Origin: Scleromatobacter sp038243995 | GTDB taxonomy: Bacteria > Pseudomonadota > Gammaproteobacteria > Burkholderiales > Burkholderiaceae_C | DNA length: 64,000 nt | Assembly: GCA_038243995.1 (NCBI GenBank) | Contig: JBBRTV010000025.1 | Span: 26,625 to 90,624, forward strand | Reading direction: 5' to 3' | In this document: positions 50,266-58,775 of the stretch, in pieces | Layout of the letters: each line of letters begins with the position of its first letter | How positions within the stretch are numbered: position 1 is the stretch's first letter | Translations under genes and position numbers: made by a program | Notes under the pieces: generated by a model | What the model saw: the letters and a program-made list of their open reading frames with translations, nothing else | Told to the model about the DNA's origin: nothing | Databases searched by the model: none

Positions 50266-51549
50266 TCACTTTTTTCGTTCGATGTCGGCCCCGAGACGCT
50301 GAAGCTTGGCTTCCATTCGATCGTAGCCGCGGTCGAGGTGATAGATGCGATCGACGATCGTCTCGCCGTCGGCCACCAGGCCCGCTATCACGAGGCTGGC
50401 CGAGGCCCGCAGGTCGGTCGCCATGACGGTCGCACCGGAGAGCCTGTCGGTGCCGGTGATGACCGCCAGCTTGCCGTCGACCTCGATCTTCGCGCCCAGG
50501 CGCACGAGTTCGTTGACGTGCATGAAACGGTTCTCGAAGATCGTTTCGGTGACGGTCGCCGTGCCTTCGCCGATGCAGTTCACAGTCATGAACTGGGCCT
50601 GCATGTCGGTCGGAAACGCCGGATATTCGCTGGTGCGGAAGCTGACCGATTTCAGGCGCCCGGCCGAGGGCGAGCGAACGCGGATGAAGCCATCGCCGGC
50701 ATCGATCTGCACGCCGGCCTCGCGCAACTTCTCGATCACCGCCTCGAGGTGCCGGGCCTCGGCATGGCGCAGGATGACGTCACCGCCGGCAGCAGCCACG
50801 GCGCACAGGAACGTGCCGCACTCGATGCGATCGGGAATGATGCGGTGCGGCATCGCCGGCGTGTGCAGGCGCTCGACGCCCTGGATACGAATCCGGCTCG
50901 TGCCGTGGCCGTCGATCTGCGCGCCCATCGAGATCAGCAGCTCCGCGAGATCGGGGATTTCGGGCTCCTGGGCGGCGTTCTCGAGGATGGTCTCGCCGTC
51001 GGCCAGCGTCGCGGCCATCAACAGGTTCTCGGTGCCGGTGACGGTGACCATGTCGGTCGTGATGCGCGCCCCCTTGAGGCGCGCCGCCTTGGCCAGGATG
51101 TAGCCGTGCTCGACGCGGATGTCCGCGCCCATCGCCTGCAAACCCTTGATGTGCTGGTCGACCGGGCGCGAACCGATCGCGCAGCCACCGGGCAGCGACA
51201 CCGTCGCCTCGCCGAAGCGGGCCAGCAGCGGGCCCAGCACCATGATGCTGGCCCGCATCGTCTTCACGAGTTCGTAGGGAGCCTCGGGGCTGGACAGCGA
51301 CCCGGCGTCTATCACCACCTCATCGATGCGGCCGCCTTCGGTCTCGGCGCCCCAGCGCACGGCCACGCCCATGTTGCGGATCAGCTTGAGCGCCGTCGCG
51401 ACGTCCTGCAGCCTGGGCACGTTGTGCAGGGTGACGGGGCCGGCGACCAGCAGCGTCGCGCACAGCTCCGGCAGCGCGGCGTTCTTGGCGCCGGAGATCG
51501 TCACCTCGCCGCTCAGGCGGCGACCGCCGCGAATCAGGAGTTTGTCCAT
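50266..51549 (-). CDS. murA: UDP-N-acetylglucosamine 1-carboxyvinyltransferase
   Basis: 427 residues. Motifs: LLIRGGRRLSGEVTISGAKN at the N-terminus, the PEP-reactive Cys in LPGGCAIGSRPVDQHIKG (fosfomycin target), and AEGTATVTETIFENR-like C-terminal block (GEGTATVTETIFENRFMHVN). It commits UDP-GlcNAc to peptidoglycan synthesis. It lies between bolA and hisG, the standard Burkholderiales order. Confidence 0.97.
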   Translation of the reverse strand: MDKLLIRGGRRLSGEVTISGAKNAALPELCATLLVAGPVTLHNVPRLQDVATALKLIRNMGVAVRWGAETEGGRIDEVVIDAGSLSSPEAPYELVKTMRASIMVLGPLLARFGEATVSLPGGCAIGSRPVDQHIKGLQAMGADIRVEHGYILAKAARLKGARITTDMVTVTGTENLLMAATLADGETILENAAQEPEIPDLAELLISMGAQIDGHGTSRIRIQGVERLHTPAMPHRIIPDRIECGTFLCAVAAAGGDVILRHAEARHLEAVIEKLREAGVQIDAGDGFIRVRSPSAGRLKSVSFRTSEYPAFPTDMQAQFMTVNCIGEGTATVTETIFENRFMHVNELVRLGAKIEVDGKLAVITGTDRLSGATVMATDLRASASLVIAGLVADGETIVDRIYHLDRGYDRMEAKLQRLGADIERKK

Positions 51550-51684
51550 CGGGGTGTTCTGGCTCGGGAAAGACGTGCAGAGGTGAAGTGACGGACACTG
51601 CTGCCCGGACGGCGGTGACGGGTTCCAGAGGCGACGCCCGGGAAGGCGCGGCCTGTCGCCCGCGGCAACGTCGCCCGCGCGGAA

Positions 51685-51963
51685 TCAGTGCGGATGCGTG
51701 GTGGGAGCGCTGCCTGACGAGCGCTGGATGGCCCATTCGGCCGGCGTCAGCGTCTTCATGGACAGCGCATGGATCTGGGCCTTCATGCGTTCGCCGAGCG
51801 CCTCGTAGACCCGCTGGTGGCGGCGCACGCGGAGCAGCCCCTCGAACTCCGACGACACGATGGTGGCGAAGAAATGTCGACCGTCGCCCTCGACCTCGAG
51901 GTGGTCGCAGGGGAGTCCGTCGGCGATGTAGCGTTGGACGTCTTGGGGCGTGGGATCGGTCAT
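51685..51963 (-). CDS. BolA/IbaG family protein
   Basis: 92 residues. The BolA fold contains the conserved LEVEGDGRHFFATIVSSEFE then GLLRVRRHQRVYEALGERMK and IHALSMKTLTPAEW. The His in the LRVRRHQRVY helix is the typical Fe-S/glutaredoxin-contacting residue. Partnering with monothiol glutaredoxin in iron-sulfur handling is known for the family; IbaG-type members sit next to murA, as here. Confidence 0.93.
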   Translation of the reverse strand: MTDPTPQDVQRYIADGLPCDHLEVEGDGRHFFATIVSSEFEGLLRVRRHQRVYEALGERMKAQIHALSMKTLTPAEWAIQRSSGSAPTTHPH

Positions 51964-52058
51964 GGCGTGCCGATTATCCCTCGGCGCAATGCCCCCCGCG
52001 CGGCACGGGCCGGAGGTTTTCACAAGGAAGTGCACCCATCGCGCGAAAGGGTGCTTGC

Positions 52059-52832
52059 TCAGTGACGAAGCTTGTAGCCGCTGCGCAGCAGCCCGAGCGC
52101 GACGGCGGACACCCCGACGAAGGTCGTACCGACGACGGCGAGGCTGATCCACGGCGAGGCGTCGCTGACGCCGAAGAATCCGTGGCGGAAGCCGTCGATC
52201 ATGTAGAAAAACGGGTTCAGGCGGCTGAAGACATGCCAGACACCCGGCAGCGAATGCACTGAGTAGAAGACGCCGGACAAGAACGTCATCGGCATGATGA
52301 TGAAGTTCTGGAACGCGGCCAGCTGGTCGAACTTTTCCGCCCACAGCCCGGCGATCAGCCCCAGCGCGCCCATCATCGCGGCGCCGAGCACCGCGAAGGC
52401 CAGGATCCACAGCGGATTCGCGAGGCCGGGCGGCGCGAACCACGCGGTGGCGAGCATCACGCCCGCGCCGACCGCGAGCCCGCGCACGACGGCCGCCCCG
52501 GTGTAGGCCAGGAACCAGGCGGCGGGAGACAGGGGCGTGACGAGCAGGAACACGAGATTGCCGCTGATCTTGCTCTGGATCAGCGACGACGAGCTGTTGG
52601 CGAACGCGTTCTGCAGCACGCTCATCATCACCAGCCCCGGAACCAGGAAGCGCGTGTAGCCGACGGTGTCATAGACCTTGACCTTGTCCTCCAGCACGTG
52701 GCCGAAGACCAGCAGGTACATCACCGCCGTCAGCACCGGCGCGGCGACCGTCTGGAAGGCCACTTTCCAGAAGCGCAGGACTTCCTTGCGGAACAGCGGC
52801 CGCGCCCCGGACAGGGCCATCATCGCGCTCAT
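52059..52832 (-). CDS. ABC-2 type transporter permease (YadH-like)
   Basis: 257 residues with six hydrophobic segments, e.g. VAAPVLTAVMYLLVFGHVL and ISLAVVGTTFVGVSAVALGL. Conserved features are RFLVPGLVMMSVLQNAFANS and the central LSGVFYSVHSLPGVWHVFSR then LNPFFYMIDGFRHGFFG. It is the membrane partner of the ATPase 46 bp upstream; the substrate is unknown. ATG 52832 was chosen over ATG 52865 because it begins the conserved N-terminus. Confidence 0.93.
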   Translation of the reverse strand: MSAMMALSGARPLFRKEVLRFWKVAFQTVAAPVLTAVMYLLVFGHVLEDKVKVYDTVGYTRFLVPGLVMMSVLQNAFANSSSSLIQSKISGNLVFLLVTPLSPAAWFLAYTGAAVVRGLAVGAGVMLATAWFAPPGLANPLWILAFAVLGAAMMGALGLIAGLWAEKFDQLAAFQNFIIMPMTFLSGVFYSVHSLPGVWHVFSRLNPFFYMIDGFRHGFFGVSDASPWISLAVVGTTFVGVSAVALGLLRSGYKLRH

Positions 52833-52878
52833 CGGGCAAGCTCCCGGCTTCGCCTTGCGGCGCATTCGCCCTTCGGTC

Positions 52879-53781
52879 TCATCGCGTACCTTCGTTCGTC
52901 ATGATGTTCAAGAACACGTCTTCCAGGTCGAATCGCCCGATCTCCAGGTCTTCGACCGGCACACCGGCCTCGCGCAGCTGCACGAGCACGGCCTCGACAT
53001 CGCCCGCGTCGCGCGCGCTCACCTGCGCGAAACGCCCGGTCACGCGCGCGCGCTCGGCCAGGTTCGCGGGCAAGGGGTGGTCGGTCTTGAAGCGCAGCAT
53101 CGTCAGCGCCGTGCCGGCGAGCAGCGTCGAGGTGCGTTCGAGCGCGACGACCCGCCCTTGTTTGAGCATCGCGATGCGCTGGCACAGGGCCTCGGCTTCC
53201 TCGAGGTAGTGCGTGGTCAGGAGGACGGTGTGCCCCGCGCGGTTCAGCCGCGCGATGAACTGCCACAAGGTCTGCCGCAGTTCGACGTCGACGCCCGCGG
53301 TCGGCTCGTCGAGCACGATCACCGGGGGCCGGTGCACGAGAGCCTGGGCGACGAGCACGCGTCGCTTCATGCCGCCGGAGAGCTGGCGCATGTTCGCGTC
53401 CGCCTTGTCGACGAGACCGAGGCCGATCAGCAGTTCGTCGATCCACGCGTCGTTGTCGCGCACGCCGAAGTAGTCGCTCTGGATGCGCAGCGTCTCGCGC
53501 ACCGAGAAGAATGGGTCGAAGACGAGCTCCTGCGGGACGACGCCCAGCGCGCGGCGCGCCTCGGCGTAGTCGTCGACGACGTCGTGCCCCATCACCGTGA
53601 CGCTGCCGCGCGTCGCGCGCGCGAGGCCCGCGAGGATGCTGATCAGCGACGTCTTGCCGGCGCCGTTGGGGCCGAGCAACCCGAAGAATTCACCCTGCTG
53701 GACATCGAAGGTGACGCCGTCGAGGGCGCGCACGCCGCCGGCGTAGGTCTTCTCGACCTGTTGGAACGATATCGCTGACAT
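52879..53781 (-). CDS. ABC transporter ATP-binding protein (YadG-like)
   Basis: 300 residues. Walker A GLLGPNGAGKTSLISILAGL, Q-loop VVPQELVFDPFFSVRETL, signature QLSGGMKRRVLVAQALVHRP, Walker B VIVLDEPTAGVDVELRQTL, and His switch LLTTHYLEEAE are all present. The C-terminal region after residue 220 is typical of drug/antibiotic-type DrrA exporters. Start ATG 53781; it is divergent from the TetR gene (110 bp), which may regulate it. Confidence 0.96.
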   Translation of the reverse strand: MSAISFQQVEKTYAGGVRALDGVTFDVQQGEFFGLLGPNGAGKTSLISILAGLARATRGSVTVMGHDVVDDYAEARRALGVVPQELVFDPFFSVRETLRIQSDYFGVRDNDAWIDELLIGLGLVDKADANMRQLSGGMKRRVLVAQALVHRPPVIVLDEPTAGVDVELRQTLWQFIARLNRAGHTVLLTTHYLEEAEALCQRIAMLKQGRVVALERTSTLLAGTALTMLRFKTDHPLPANLAERARVTGRFAQVSARDAGDVEAVLVQLREAGVPVEDLEIGRFDLEDVFLNIMTNEGTR

Positions 53782-53891
53782 GGCGCGCATTGTAGGAAGC
53801 AGTGCAGAAGGACCGCGCCAACACAGGGTGTCCATTCTGTGCATCGCACCCCGCTGATGCTAGATTGCGCGGGCAGGACAACAAGAACCCC

Positions 53892-54545
53892 ATGGAACCC
53901 AAGAAACCTCGCCGCACCGCGGAACGCATCCTCGAAGTCACGCTCGACCTGTTCAACCGCTTCGGCGAACCGAACGTCTCGACGACGCTGATTTCGGCCG
54001 AACTGCACATCAGCCCCGGCAACCTCTACTACCACTATCCGGCGAAGGACGAGCTTATCAACGCGCTCTTCGATCGCTACGAGAAGGGGCTGAACGAGTT
54101 GCTGCAAGCCGCCGACAACGTGCGCAACGTCGAGGACGCGTGGCTGTTCTTCCACATGCTGTTCGAGCTGATCTGGCAGTACCGCTTCCTCTATCGCGAC
54201 CTGAACGACCTGCTGTCCAAGAACCGTCGTCTCGAGACCCATTTCCAGTTCGTGCTGAAGAACAAGTCGCGCGCGGTCGAGACCGTGCTGGACGGCATGA
54301 ATCGCAGCAGTACCGTGCGGATCGACCGCCGCGACGTCCCGGCGGTGGCGACCTCGATGGTGGTACTCCTCACCTACTGGCTCAGCTACGAATATGTGCG
54401 CGACCCGCGCAAGGCGCTGGAACCCGAAGCGGCCGGTGCCACGCTGGCGCGCGGCGCATGGCACCTGCTCAGCCTGCTCAGCCCCTACTTCGACCCCGAA
54501 TCGCGCGAGCACCTGCTGAAACTGGCGGGCGCCTACAAGGCCTGA
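53892..54545 (+). CDS. TetR/AcrR family transcriptional regulator
   Basis: 217 residues. The helix-turn-helix is RTAERILEVTLDLFNRFGEP then STTLISAELHISPGNLYYHY with PAKDELI. The C-terminal ligand-binding domain includes LIWQYRFLYRDLNDLLSKNR. This subgroup is common in betaproteobacteria; ligand unknown. It is divergent from the YadGH-type ABC genes and followed 57 bp later by a TPR-like gene. ATG 53892 precedes the DNA-binding domain by about ten residues. Confidence 0.92.
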   Translation: MEPKKPRRTAERILEVTLDLFNRFGEPNVSTTLISAELHISPGNLYYHYPAKDELINALFDRYEKGLNELLQAADNVRNVEDAWLFFHMLFELIWQYRFLYRDLNDLLSKNRRLETHFQFVLKNKSRAVETVLDGMNRSSTVRIDRRDVPAVATSMVVLLTYWLSYEYVRDPRKALEPEAAGATLARGAWHLLSLLSPYFDPESREHLLKLAGAYKA

Positions 54546-54602
54546 AACGCTCCGGCACCCCCCGACTCCTCATCCGAAACCAAAACCAGACGAGACAACG
54601 CC

Positions 54603-55379
54603 ATGGCCAAATGGACCGCATTCCCCTACGACGCCGACGACTACACCTACGACGCCGCAGCGCTCAAGAAGCACTGGACGCGCCTGCACAAGGGCGACGC
54701 GGAGCCGTTTCCGAAGGAAGCCGCCGTGGTCGCGGCCTGGGCACTGTTCCACGCGGGGCAGTTCCAGATGGCGTACGAGGCCGGCCTGAAGGCCGGCGGC
54801 GCGGGTGCCACGGTCGCCAACAAGGCCCAGGCGATCTATGCCAACTACCTCGAGACGAGCGAGAAGACGAAGCTCGCCATGTTCCTGGAAGTCGCCGAGC
54901 GCGCGGAGGCCCAGGCGGCAGAGAACCCGAAGCATGCGAACGCGCACTATTGGATGGCCTACGCGCTGGGCCGCTACAGCCAGGGGATCAGCGTCGCCAA
55001 GGCGTTGACGCAAGGCCTGGGCAGCAAGGTCAGGAACGCGCTGGAGACCACGATCGCGCTCGCGCCCAGGCATGCCGATGCGCACATCGCACTCGGCGCC
55101 TTCCATGCCGAAGTCATCGACAAGGTCGGCAAGCTCCTCGGCAAGACCCAGGGTGCCGACACGGCGACCGGCCTGAAGATGTTCAAGGACGCGCTCGCGC
55201 TGAACGCCGACTCCGCGATCGCGCGCGTCGAATACGCGAACGGGCTCGTGATGCTCGAGGGCGACAAACGCATGAAGGAAGCCGAAAAGCTCTACGCCGA
55301 GGCCGCGCAATGCAAGCCGCTGGACGCCATGGAGCGCCTGGACGTGGAGATGGCGAAGTCGGAACTCGAGGACGAATGA
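54603..55379 (+). CDS. TPR-like helical repeat protein
   Basis: 258 residues, start ATG 54603 about ten bases after a weak GAGACAA site. The protein is helical with TPR-like pairs, such as EAAVVAAWALFHAGQFQMAY, EAQAAENPKHANAHYWMAYA and ALETTIALAPRHADAHIALG. No signal peptide is evident (it begins MAKWTAFPYDADDYTYD), so it is probably cytoplasmic. I recognise no specific family role; protein-protein interaction is inferred from the repeats. It converges on the WS/DGAT gene. Confidence 0.8.
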   Translation: MAKWTAFPYDADDYTYDAAALKKHWTRLHKGDAEPFPKEAAVVAAWALFHAGQFQMAYEAGLKAGGAGATVANKAQAIYANYLETSEKTKLAMFLEVAERAEAQAAENPKHANAHYWMAYALGRYSQGISVAKALTQGLGSKVRNALETTIALAPRHADAHIALGAFHAEVIDKVGKLLGKTQGADTATGLKMFKDALALNADSAIARVEYANGLVMLEGDKRMKEAEKLYAEAAQCKPLDAMERLDVEMAKSELEDE

Positions 55380-55411
55380 GGCGGGTCTGCGACGCGGTCG
55401 ACGTCGGTTGA

Positions 55412-55429
55412 CGCGTGCGCCGGCACGCG
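55412..55429. terminator. Candidate hairpin between convergent TPR and WS/DGAT genes
   Basis: CGCGTGC-GCCG-GCACGCG, a perfect 7-bp stem with 4-nt loop, 33 bp after the TPR stop and 44 bp after the WS/DGAT stop on the other strand. There is no T-run; a bidirectional Rho-assisted terminator is possible. Confidence 0.4.
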
Positions 55430-55472
55430 GAGCCGCGTCGCGGCAGCCCCGGTTCGCCGCATCCGCCCCGGT

Positions 55473-56903
55473 TCAGCCGCGTTCCCAGGGCAACATCATC
55501 GCCAGCCACAACAGCTTGTCGAACTCCGGACGGAAGCGCTGCACGATGTCGTCCGGATCCGGACACATCACGGCATCAGTGATCAGGCCGAACTGCACGC
55601 CGCCGCCGTAGCTGAGGATGCTCACGCCCATGCCGATGTCGCCAGAGGCGGGCACCCAGAACATCACCTGCTTGAGCGTGCGACCGCAGATCTCCAGCGG
55701 CACCGCGGGCCCGGGGACGTTGGTCATCACCGCGGTCGCCTTCTTCGCGAACACGTTCAGCAGCGCCGCCTGAACCGGCTTGATCAGCACGCCGGCAACC
55801 GCGAGCAGCGCGAACGCGAGCAGCGGCTGGTAACCGCCCTTGAGCTCGTTCATGCGCGCGCGCACGGCCGCGAGGCGGTCGATCGGGTTGGCGACGCCGA
55901 TCGGCAACACCAGCGGAACGAGACCGAATCGGTTGCCGAGCTGCCATGCGTTCTCGAGCGGACGCAGGTTCACCGGCACCATCGCGCGGATCTCCTTGCC
56001 GGTGGGGTCGTCTCCTTTGTCGCGCAGGTAGTTGCCGATCGCGCCGGCCACGCTCGCAAGGAGGATGTCGTTGATCGAGCCACCGAGCGCCAGGCCGACC
56101 GCCTTGACCTCGGACAGCGGCAGCGGCTCGCCCCAGGCGACGCGCTTGCCCGGCGTGGCCTTGCCTTTCAGGCGCGTGGGCGAGTCGTCGGGCATCAACG
56201 CCATCGCGGCCAGGTCGCTGACGACCTGGGCGCCGATGCGCGCCATCTCGACGCCCCCGAAGATGGGCGCGGTCGGGTCCGCCAACATCTGCACGCCCTT
56301 GCCGACGCCCGCTCCGTACAAGTCGATCGCCTTCACCGCGAGATCGGCAGCGGGCTTGAGCAGGTAGTCGGCGATCCACGTGTGCTCGCCCTCCTCCTCG
56401 ACCGGGCGCGCCTTGCGCGGCGGCGGCGGCTTGCCGCCGTCGGTGATCGACAGGATCACCGAGATCAGCGCGATACCGTCGGCGATGCAGTGATGGATGC
56501 GCGCGACCAGCGCCGAGCGGCCGGTCTCGAAGTCCTCGAACAGGTGGAACTGCCACAAGGGCCGGCTCGGGTTCAGCGGCGCCGTCGTCAGGTCGCCGAC
56601 ATAGCTCTTGAGCGCGTCGAGCGGGGTCTGCCCGGGGGCAAGCTCGAGTTTCTCCGGGACGACGTGGGCGGCGATGTCGAAGTGATCGTCGTCCACCCAG
56701 TGCGCGCCGAGGGCGTCCTCGACCACTTTCTGGCGGAACCGGTGGTACTTCAGCAAGGCTTCCTCGACGCGATCGCGCAACTCGGCCATCGAGAGCTGCG
56801 GTTCGATCAGCCAGATGCCGACGATCATCATCAGGTTGGCTTCGGTATCCATGCGCAGCCAGGCCGTGTCGACCCGGGACATGCGTTCAACATTGGCGCT
56901 CAA
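55473..56903 (-). CDS. Wax ester synthase/diacylglycerol acyltransferase (WS/DGAT)
   Basis: 476 residues from TTG 56903, chosen because AGGAG is five bases upstream and the resulting start (SANVERMSRVDTAWLRMD) matches family N-termini; ATG 56882 is the next option. The active-site HHxxxDG motif is HHCIADG at residues 137-143, followed by the conserved NDILLASVAGAIGNYLRD, PVNLRPLENAWQLGNRFG and VMTNVPGPAVPL blocks. It uses acyl-CoA to make wax esters or triacylglycerol at the cytoplasmic membrane. Neighbouring acyl-CoA-binding and PHA-granule-type genes support a lipid-storage locus. Confidence 0.94.
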   Translation of the reverse strand: MSANVERMSRVDTAWLRMDTEANLMMIVGIWLIEPQLSMAELRDRVEEALLKYHRFRQKVVEDALGAHWVDDDHFDIAAHVVPEKLELAPGQTPLDALKSYVGDLTTAPLNPSRPLWQFHLFEDFETGRSALVARIHHCIADGIALISVILSITDGGKPPPPRKARPVEEEGEHTWIADYLLKPAADLAVKAIDLYGAGVGKGVQMLADPTAPIFGGVEMARIGAQVVSDLAAMALMPDDSPTRLKGKATPGKRVAWGEPLPLSEVKAVGLALGGSINDILLASVAGAIGNYLRDKGDDPTGKEIRAMVPVNLRPLENAWQLGNRFGLVPLVLPIGVANPIDRLAAVRARMNELKGGYQPLLAFALLAVAGVLIKPVQAALLNVFAKKATAVMTNVPGPAVPLEICGRTLKQVMFWVPASGDIGMGVSILSYGGGVQFGLITDAVMCPDPDDIVQRFRPEFDKLLWLAMMLPWERG

Positions 56904-57012
56904 GAAGTCTCCTGGACTGAAGTCTCGACATAAAGTAGCTAGCCCGGCGAGATTGGTGTTTAACATCCGGCCCGTCAAGCCTGACTTTCACCCACTGCGG
57001 AGGATTCATCCC

Positions 57013-57267
57013 GTGAGCAATCTGAACGAGCAATTCGAGCAAGCCGTCGTCGACAGCAAGAAGCTGCCGGAACGCCCGGACAACATGACGATGTTGAGGA
57101 TCTATGCCCTCTACAAGCAGGCGAGCGTCGGCGACGTGGAGGGCAAGCGCCCGGGCTTCACCGACATGGTCGGCCGCGCGAAGTGGGACGCGTGGAACGA
57201 GGTCAAGGGCCAGTCGACCGATACCGCGAAGCAGACCTACATCGACCTGATCGAAGAGTTGAAGTAA
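57013..57267 (+). CDS. Acyl-CoA-binding protein
   Basis: 84 residues from GTG 57013, with GGAGGA about ten bases upstream. The four-helix ACBP signature is clear: LNEQFEQAVVDSKKLPERPD, LRIYALYKQASVGDVEGKRP and GRAKWDAWNEVKGQSTDTAK. It binds long-chain acyl-CoA in the cytoplasm. It is divergent from the WS/DGAT gene with about 109 bp between starts, so both may answer to a common regulator of lipid storage. Confidence 0.95.
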   Translation: MSNLNEQFEQAVVDSKKLPERPDNMTMLRIYALYKQASVGDVEGKRPGFTDMVGRAKWDAWNEVKGQSTDTAKQTYIDLIEELK

Positions 57268-57276
57268 GGCGCGCCC

Positions 57277-57293
57277 GCCCGGGCACCCCGGGC
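57277..57293. terminator. Candidate hairpin between convergent ACBP and PHA-type genes
   Basis: GCCCGGG-CAC-CCCGGGC, a perfect 7-bp stem with a 3-nt loop, nine bases after the ACBP stop and 16 bp from the stop of the opposing gene. No T-run. Confidence 0.45.
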
Positions 57294-57309
57294 CGCCCGC
57301 GGCCGGTGT

Positions 57310-57621
57310 TCACTTCGCCGTCTTGGCGGCCTCTTTCGCGAGCGCGGCGTCGAGCTGCTTGCGCGTCTCCGCCTCGATCATGCCGAGGAAGGGCCGGAAC
57401 ATCAGCCCGAGCTTGGCTTCGAGGTCGAAGTGATCTGGCGCGACGATCATGCGGCCATCGACCCCCGAGCGCTTGAACTCCAGCACGTCATGGTCGTCGC
57501 CCTCGTAGAGCGTGCATTCCATCTCGAGCTTCTTCTCGACATGTTCGGCCCATTTCAGGGCCACCTTGCGGGCGCGCACGAGCCCCAGGGTGTGTTCTCG
57601 GCGCAGGTTCAGATCAGCCAT
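57310..57621 (-). CDS. Polyhydroxyalkanoic acid system family protein
   Basis: 103 residues. The N-terminus ADLNLRREHTLGLVRARKVA followed by LKWAEHVEKKLEMECTL, and DVLEFKRSGVDGRMIVAPDH, fit the small PHA-granule-associated/system family (PHA_gran_rgn type). Members are linked to storage granules but their biochemistry is unclear. ATG 57621 follows GGAG-rich sequence (CGAGGAGAAATG lies just before an earlier ATG). It is 23 bp downstream of the peptidase-like lipoprotein gene and could be cotranscribed with it. Confidence 0.8.
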   Translation of the reverse strand: MADLNLRREHTLGLVRARKVALKWAEHVEKKLEMECTLYEGDDHDVLEFKRSGVDGRMIVAPDHFDLEAKLGLMFRPFLGMIEAETRKQLDAALAKEAAKTAK

Positions 57622-57644
57622 CGTCATTTCTCCTCGCCCGATTT

Positions 57645-58775
57645 TCAACCAGAAACAGCGGGTGCCGGCCGGTAACGTGTGAGCACGGCGTCACGATCGG
57701 CCTTGGGCAGCGCGGCCAGCCGCTTGACCTCGGCGTAGAAACGATCGAAATCGCCGTCCTCGGCCGCGAAAAGGTGCTCGAAGGTCTCGACCTGGTCGTC
57801 GTAGGCCGCCTGCGCCCCGAGCGCGGCGTTGTTGACATCGGCGAACCAGGGGTCGTAGCCCTTGTATCCCTTCCACCGGTCGTGCTTCATCGTCGCATAG
57901 TCGGCGTGCAGGGCGGCGAGCAGCGCGACCTTGCGCGCGCGCTTGTCGGCATCCGGGGACGCGCCGGCGTAGACCGCCTCCAGTTGGTCGCGATAGCGGC
58001 GCACGAGCTGGCGGAAGTCCTGGCGGCGGTCCTCGATCGCCGCCTGCTGCACGCGCACGTCCTCTGTCGCGTTCGCCTCCAGCCAGCGCCGGCTGCCGAT
58101 GTGTTCGACGGCGGTCGCGAACGATTCGTTGAAGGTGGTGTCGCCGGAAGCGTATGCGATCTGGTGCGCCAGCTCGTGGAACATGAGGCGCGCCAGTTCG
58201 CCTTCCGGCCATTGCACGAAGGTGCTGAGCAACGGATCGCCGCCGATCCAGTTCATCCAGCCCAGCGTCGAGTACGCCGGCACCGGATAGACGCCGACAT
58301 CCAGCCCCTGTGCCCGCAGCGGCTGGGCGGCGGCCTCGGCGCTCGCGCGGTCGTAGTAGCCGCGGTAGCCGACGCAGCCGACGATCGGAAAGCACCACGT
58401 CTCGAGCTTGAGCGAGAGCTCAGGCGCCGCGACGACGTTCCAGACCGCCGCGCTGCGCTTGAGGTCGGCATACGAGCGGTAGCTCGCGTTGTCGGGCAGC
58501 CTGAGCTGGGTGACGGCGAAGTCGCGCATGCGTTGCGTGAGCTGCAGCCGCATGCGCAGCGGTTCGGGCATCAGCGGATCGGCGATCGCGTCCCGGACGG
58601 GGCGTGCGGCCGACAGCAGGCGGAAGTGGCCGGACGCCGACTGCCCGAGGTAGTCGACCGATGCACATCCCGACGTCGCGCAGAGCGTTCCGAGCGCGGC
58701 CAGCGCCAGGCCCGCGACGCCCGCGGCGCTGGCGAGTCCCCAGCGCGCGGCGCGCCGACGCGGCCAGAGTCTCAT
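57645..58775 (-). CDS. Putative zinc aminopeptidase lipoprotein (Aminopep/COG4324-like)
   Basis: 376 residues. After a basic start there is a hydrophobic segment and a possible lipoprotein Cys37 (TSGCASVDYLGQ), so it is probably exported; the box lacks the usual Leu at -3. A zinc site is visible as HELAH at residues 200-204 with a downstream Glu217 in FNESFATAVE. The overall pattern (VPAYSTLGWMNWIGGDPLLS, FHELAHQIAYASGDT) matches the predicted aminopeptidase family PF10023. Substrate unknown. Its ATG overlaps the stop of the molybdopterin oxidoreductase (ATGA). Confidence 0.85.
   Translation of the reverse strand: MRLWPRRRAARWGLASAAGVAGLALAALGTLCATSGCASVDYLGQSASGHFRLLSAARPVRDAIADPLMPEPLRMRLQLTQRMRDFAVTQLRLPDNASYRSYADLKRSAAVWNVVAAPELSLKLETWCFPIVGCVGYRGYYDRASAEAAAQPLRAQGLDVGVYPVPAYSTLGWMNWIGGDPLLSTFVQWPEGELARLMFHELAHQIAYASGDTTFNESFATAVEHIGSRRWLEANATEDVRVQQAAIEDRRQDFRQLVRRYRDQLEAVYAGASPDADKRARKVALLAALHADYATMKHDRWKGYKGYDPWFADVNNAALGAQAAYDDQVETFEHLFAAEDGDFDRFYAEVKRLAALPKADRDAVLTRYRPAPAVSG

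Noticed and set aside
53782..53891. CACAG-N10-CTGTG repeat between the ABC ATPase and TetR genes
   Set aside because: Arms are only 5 bp with a long spacer, no better than chance in this composition; not listed as an operator.
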